DNA of 7,062 nt from Mycobacterium sp. (GTDB lineage Bacteria; Actinomycetota; Actinomycetes; Mycobacteriales; Mycobacteriaceae). Location of the stretch: assembly GCA_019246375.1 (NCBI GenBank), contig JAFAQO010000508.1:1-7062 (forward strand). The letters are read 5' to 3'. Below the pieces are notes generated by a model that did not search any database, was not told the origin of the DNA, and saw nothing but the letters and a program-made list of their open reading frames with translations. This document shows positions 5,537 to 7,062 of the stretch, one piece after another. How positions within the stretch are numbered: the stretch's first letter is position 1; the number at the start of each line of letters is the position of its first letter. A program made the translations under genes and the position numbers.

Positions 5537-6496
5537 CTACTGGGATGGTGCCAGCGGAGCCTCGGCAGCGGGTTGAGCCGTCCTGCGGGGCTTCCAGCCT
5601 GGCGGTCCGAAGACATAGCCCAGCCGATCCGGCAGGCGCGTCGCCGACCGCACATCGCGGGCGATCGCGACGTATTCGTACGTTTGCAGCGTCCAGATGT
5701 TGAACGTGTCGACCTGTTTGGTCAGTCCGTAATGCGGCCGGAAGATCTCGGGCTGAAAGGTCCCCAGGAGCCGGTCCCAGATTATCAAGATCCCGCCGTA
5801 GTTCTTGTCGAGGTATTCCGGGTCCATGCCGTGGTGCACCCGGTGATGTGACGGAGTGTTGAAGACGAGTTCGAATGGCCGCCACATTGTGCCGATCCGT
5901 TCGGTGTGCACCCAGAACTGGTAGATAAGGTTCAGCGAGAAACTGGCGAAAACCATCCATGGCGGAATCCCCAACAGCGGCAATGGAATCCACATCACGA
6001 TTTCGCCACTGTTGTTCCACTTCTGACGCAGCGCCGTAGCGAAGTTGAAGTACTGGCTGGAGTGGTGAGCCTGGTGAGTGGCCCAGATCAACCGGACCCG
6101 GTGGGCCATGCGGTGATACGTGTAGTACAGCAGGTCGACGCCGAGAATCGCGACGACCCAGCTGTACCAGCGGGTTGCCGACAGGTGCCAGGGCGCCACA
6201 TACGCATAGATCGCGGCATAGCCGAGCAGGGCGATGAACTTCCAGGCCGCCGTGGTGGCCACCGACACCAGACCCATCCAGATGCTGGCCCAGGAATCGC
6301 GGGTGAGGTAAGCGCCGGACACCGGCCGCGCCGATTGACCGGTAACGGGCGCGCTTTCTGCACTCTCGATGCGTTCCAGCTTGCGGGCCGCGGTCCACTC
6401 GAGTATCAGCAGCAACAGAAAAAATGGGATGGCGAACAGCACCGGGTCTCGCATTTGCGCCGGCAGCACGGATAACCAATCCGCGATCGCATCCAC
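5537..6496 (-). CDS. erg3: Sterol desaturase/fatty acid hydroxylase-superfamily membrane protein (Erg3-like, Rv1814-like)
   Basis: About 319 residues: an integral-membrane di-iron enzyme of the C-5 sterol desaturase superfamily. All histidine clusters are present: YHRMAH (H128-xxx-H132), HQAHH (H141-xx-H144-H145), WVHTER (H197) and HHRVHH (H218-xx-H221-H222). Hydrophobic segments lie at about 18-33 (PVLFAIPFFLLLLILE), 72-100, 111-126 and 168-195, giving the usual hairpin pairs with the His boxes on the cytoplasmic side. The C-terminal YGGILIIWDRLLGTF and YVFGPPGWKP are typical of this family. The start is uncertain: GTG 6496 is favoured because TAGGGT lies 7 nt before it (leaderless geometry), GTG 6505 is possible, and ATG 6454 (305 residues) matches the roughly 300-residue length recalled for Rv1814/Erg3. 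Mycobacteria lack full sterol synthesis, so the substrate is probably an imported sterol or a lipid. Confidence 0.94.
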   Translation of the reverse strand: MDAIADWLSVLPAQMRDPVLFAIPFFLLLLILEWTAARKLERIESAESAPVTGQSARPVSGAYLTRDSWASIWMGLVSVATTAAWKFIALLGYAAIYAYVAPWHLSATRWYSWVVAILGVDLLYYTYHRMAHRVRLIWATHQAHHSSQYFNFATALRQKWNNSGEIVMWIPLPLLGIPPWMVFASFSLNLIYQFWVHTERIGTMWRPFELVFNTPSHHRVHHGMDPEYLDKNYGGILIIWDRLLGTFQPEIFRPHYGLTKQVDTFNIWTLQTYEYVAIARDVRSATRLPDRLGYVFGPPGWKPRRTAQPAAEAPLAPSQ

Positions 6497-6503
6497 ATCA
6501 GAC

Positions 6504-6509
6504 ACCCTA
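6504..6509 (-). promoter_or_regulatory. Possible -10 element (TAGGGT) for a leaderless sterol desaturase mRNA
   Basis: TAGGGT fits TANNNT and is followed by 7 nt and then GTG (6496), the spacing expected if transcription begins on the start codon. The rest of the gap to the divergent hydrolase (6510-6593) shows no strong palindrome or other clear promoter. Confidence 0.35.
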
Positions 6510-6593
6510 CGACTCGTCAGCTTGCCCGCCGCCGGTTGTCCCCAACGCGGGCCGACACGAGGCGGCCACCAGCCAATTTCCTGGTATTCGCTC

Positions 6594-7062
6594 ATGACGA
6601 AGTCCAGACTGTCGCTGATGACTGCGATCGATCGCACGACGCTCAAGCCCGGCCTTGCCCACCGGCTGCTGCGTTCCACCGGTGTGCGCAACCGACTGTT
6701 CCCCGCGGCGAAACTGGATGTCTGGGCTGCCCATCCCCGACTGCCGTACACCGGTCAACCGTCCAAGCGGGTACTGAAAAGGATTGAGGTCGAGCGCGCA
6801 GACCTCGACGGGCGTCCGGTCTACGAAGTGCGGCCAAGGTTGGCCGGGGCAGGTCCGCTCAATGGTCACGTGCTGTATCTACACGGCGGCGCTTACGTGC
6901 TTGACCTCATCCCCCATTTCCACTGGCCGGCCATCGCCAAGCTGGCGAACATGTTGCGCCGTACGATGACCGTTCCGATCTACCCGATCGCCCCCGAGCA
7001 CAGCTATCGGGAAGTCTTTCCTTTCCTGCTGCAGGCGTACCGGCGCGTGCTGGAGAGCACTG
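6594..7062 (+). CDS. Alpha/beta hydrolase (HSL-type, Abhydrolase_3), 5' part only
   Basis: The reading frame is open from ATG 6594 to the window end (156 codons), so the C-terminal half is missing. The visible part ends with the core of an HSL/acetyl-esterase-type hydrolase: GHVLYLHGGAYVL (about 91-103), whose HGG forms the oxyanion hole, and TVPIYPIAPEHSYREVFPF, the strand and loop that normally follow. The nucleophile motif GDSAGG and the Asp/His of the triad would lie beyond the edge. Such enzymes cleave short to medium acyl esters and are common among the mycobacterial Lip proteins. The first 60 residues (TTLKPGLAHRLLRSTGVRNR and on) form the usual cap-like lead-in. No SD precedes the ATG; in-frame ATG 6618 is an alternative start. 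It is divergent from the sterol desaturase gene, and the region between is short enough for a shared bidirectional promoter. Confidence 0.85.
   Translation, partial: MTKSRLSLMTAIDRTTLKPGLAHRLLRSTGVRNRLFPAAKLDVWAAHPRLPYTGQPSKRVLKRIEVERADLDGRPVYEVRPRLAGAGPLNGHVLYLHGGAYVLDLIPHFHWPAIAKLANMLRRTMTVPIYPIAPEHSYREVFPFLLQAYRRVLEST

Noticed and set aside
5699..5712. TTGAACGTGTCGAC, a possible second KstR-like site.
   Set aside because: The right half is GTC, not GTT, and it lies inside the desaturase coding sequence.
5391..6479. A 362-codon minus-strand frame overlapping the desaturase in another frame.
   Set aside because: It has Arg/Gly-rich, low-complexity composition with no family features, while the overlapping frame has all His boxes of a sterol desaturase.
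6497..6751. An upstream extension of the desaturase frame to ATG 6751 (404 residues).
   Set aside because: It would overlap the divergent hydrolase start, and the added residues show no domain features; the family is about 300 residues.

Overview
The window is high-GC actinobacterial DNA, almost certainly from a Mycobacterium. Pointers are a deazaflavin (F420)-type nitroreductase, a KstD-like flavoprotein, a secreted S1 peptidase, GTG and leaderless-type starts, and close family resemblance to the M. tuberculosis block Rv1814-Rv1817. The Rv assignments come from memory of gene order and protein character; no search was run.

Layout, left to right. At 17-2927 three minus-strand genes read leftward: a TetR-family regulator (2184-2927), a VOC/glyoxalase-fold protein (1563-2063) and an FAD-dependent 3-ketosteroid-dehydrogenase/fumarate-reductase-type flavoprotein (17-1513). 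A near-consensus KstR (cholesterol-catabolism repressor) box lies at 2143-2156, between the regulator and the VOC-flavoprotein pair. At 2983-4732 two plus-strand genes follow: an F420H2-dependent nitroreductase-family protein and a 392-residue phosphatidylserine-decarboxylase-family protein that resembles PsiD-type pyruvoyl amino-acid decarboxylases more than housekeeping Psd. The TetR gene and the nitroreductase gene diverge across a perfect 9-3-9 inverted repeat (2938-2958), the likely TetR operator. At 4729-6496 two minus-strand genes encode a secreted chymotrypsin-fold serine peptidase and an Erg3-like sterol desaturase. At the right edge (6594-7062, plus strand) an HSL-type alpha/beta hydrolase begins and runs off the window.

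Read on the minus strand, the order sterol desaturase - S1 peptidase - TetR - flavoprotein matches Rv1814 (erg3) - Rv1815 - Rv1816 - Rv1817. Two interruptions distinguish it: the opposite-strand nitroreductase/decarboxylase pair sits between the Rv1815-like and Rv1816-like genes, and a VOC gene sits in front of the Rv1817-like gene. The convergent decarboxylase and peptidase genes overlap by four bases, their two stop codons formed by one CTAG.

Functionally the neighbourhood leans toward steroid or lipid redox chemistry: sterol desaturase, KstD-like flavoprotein, KstR-type box and HSL-type esterase. The most unusual component is the PsiD-like decarboxylase next to an F420-type reductase under a probable TetR operator. 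No RNA gene, insertion sequence, CRISPR array or phage gene was seen.
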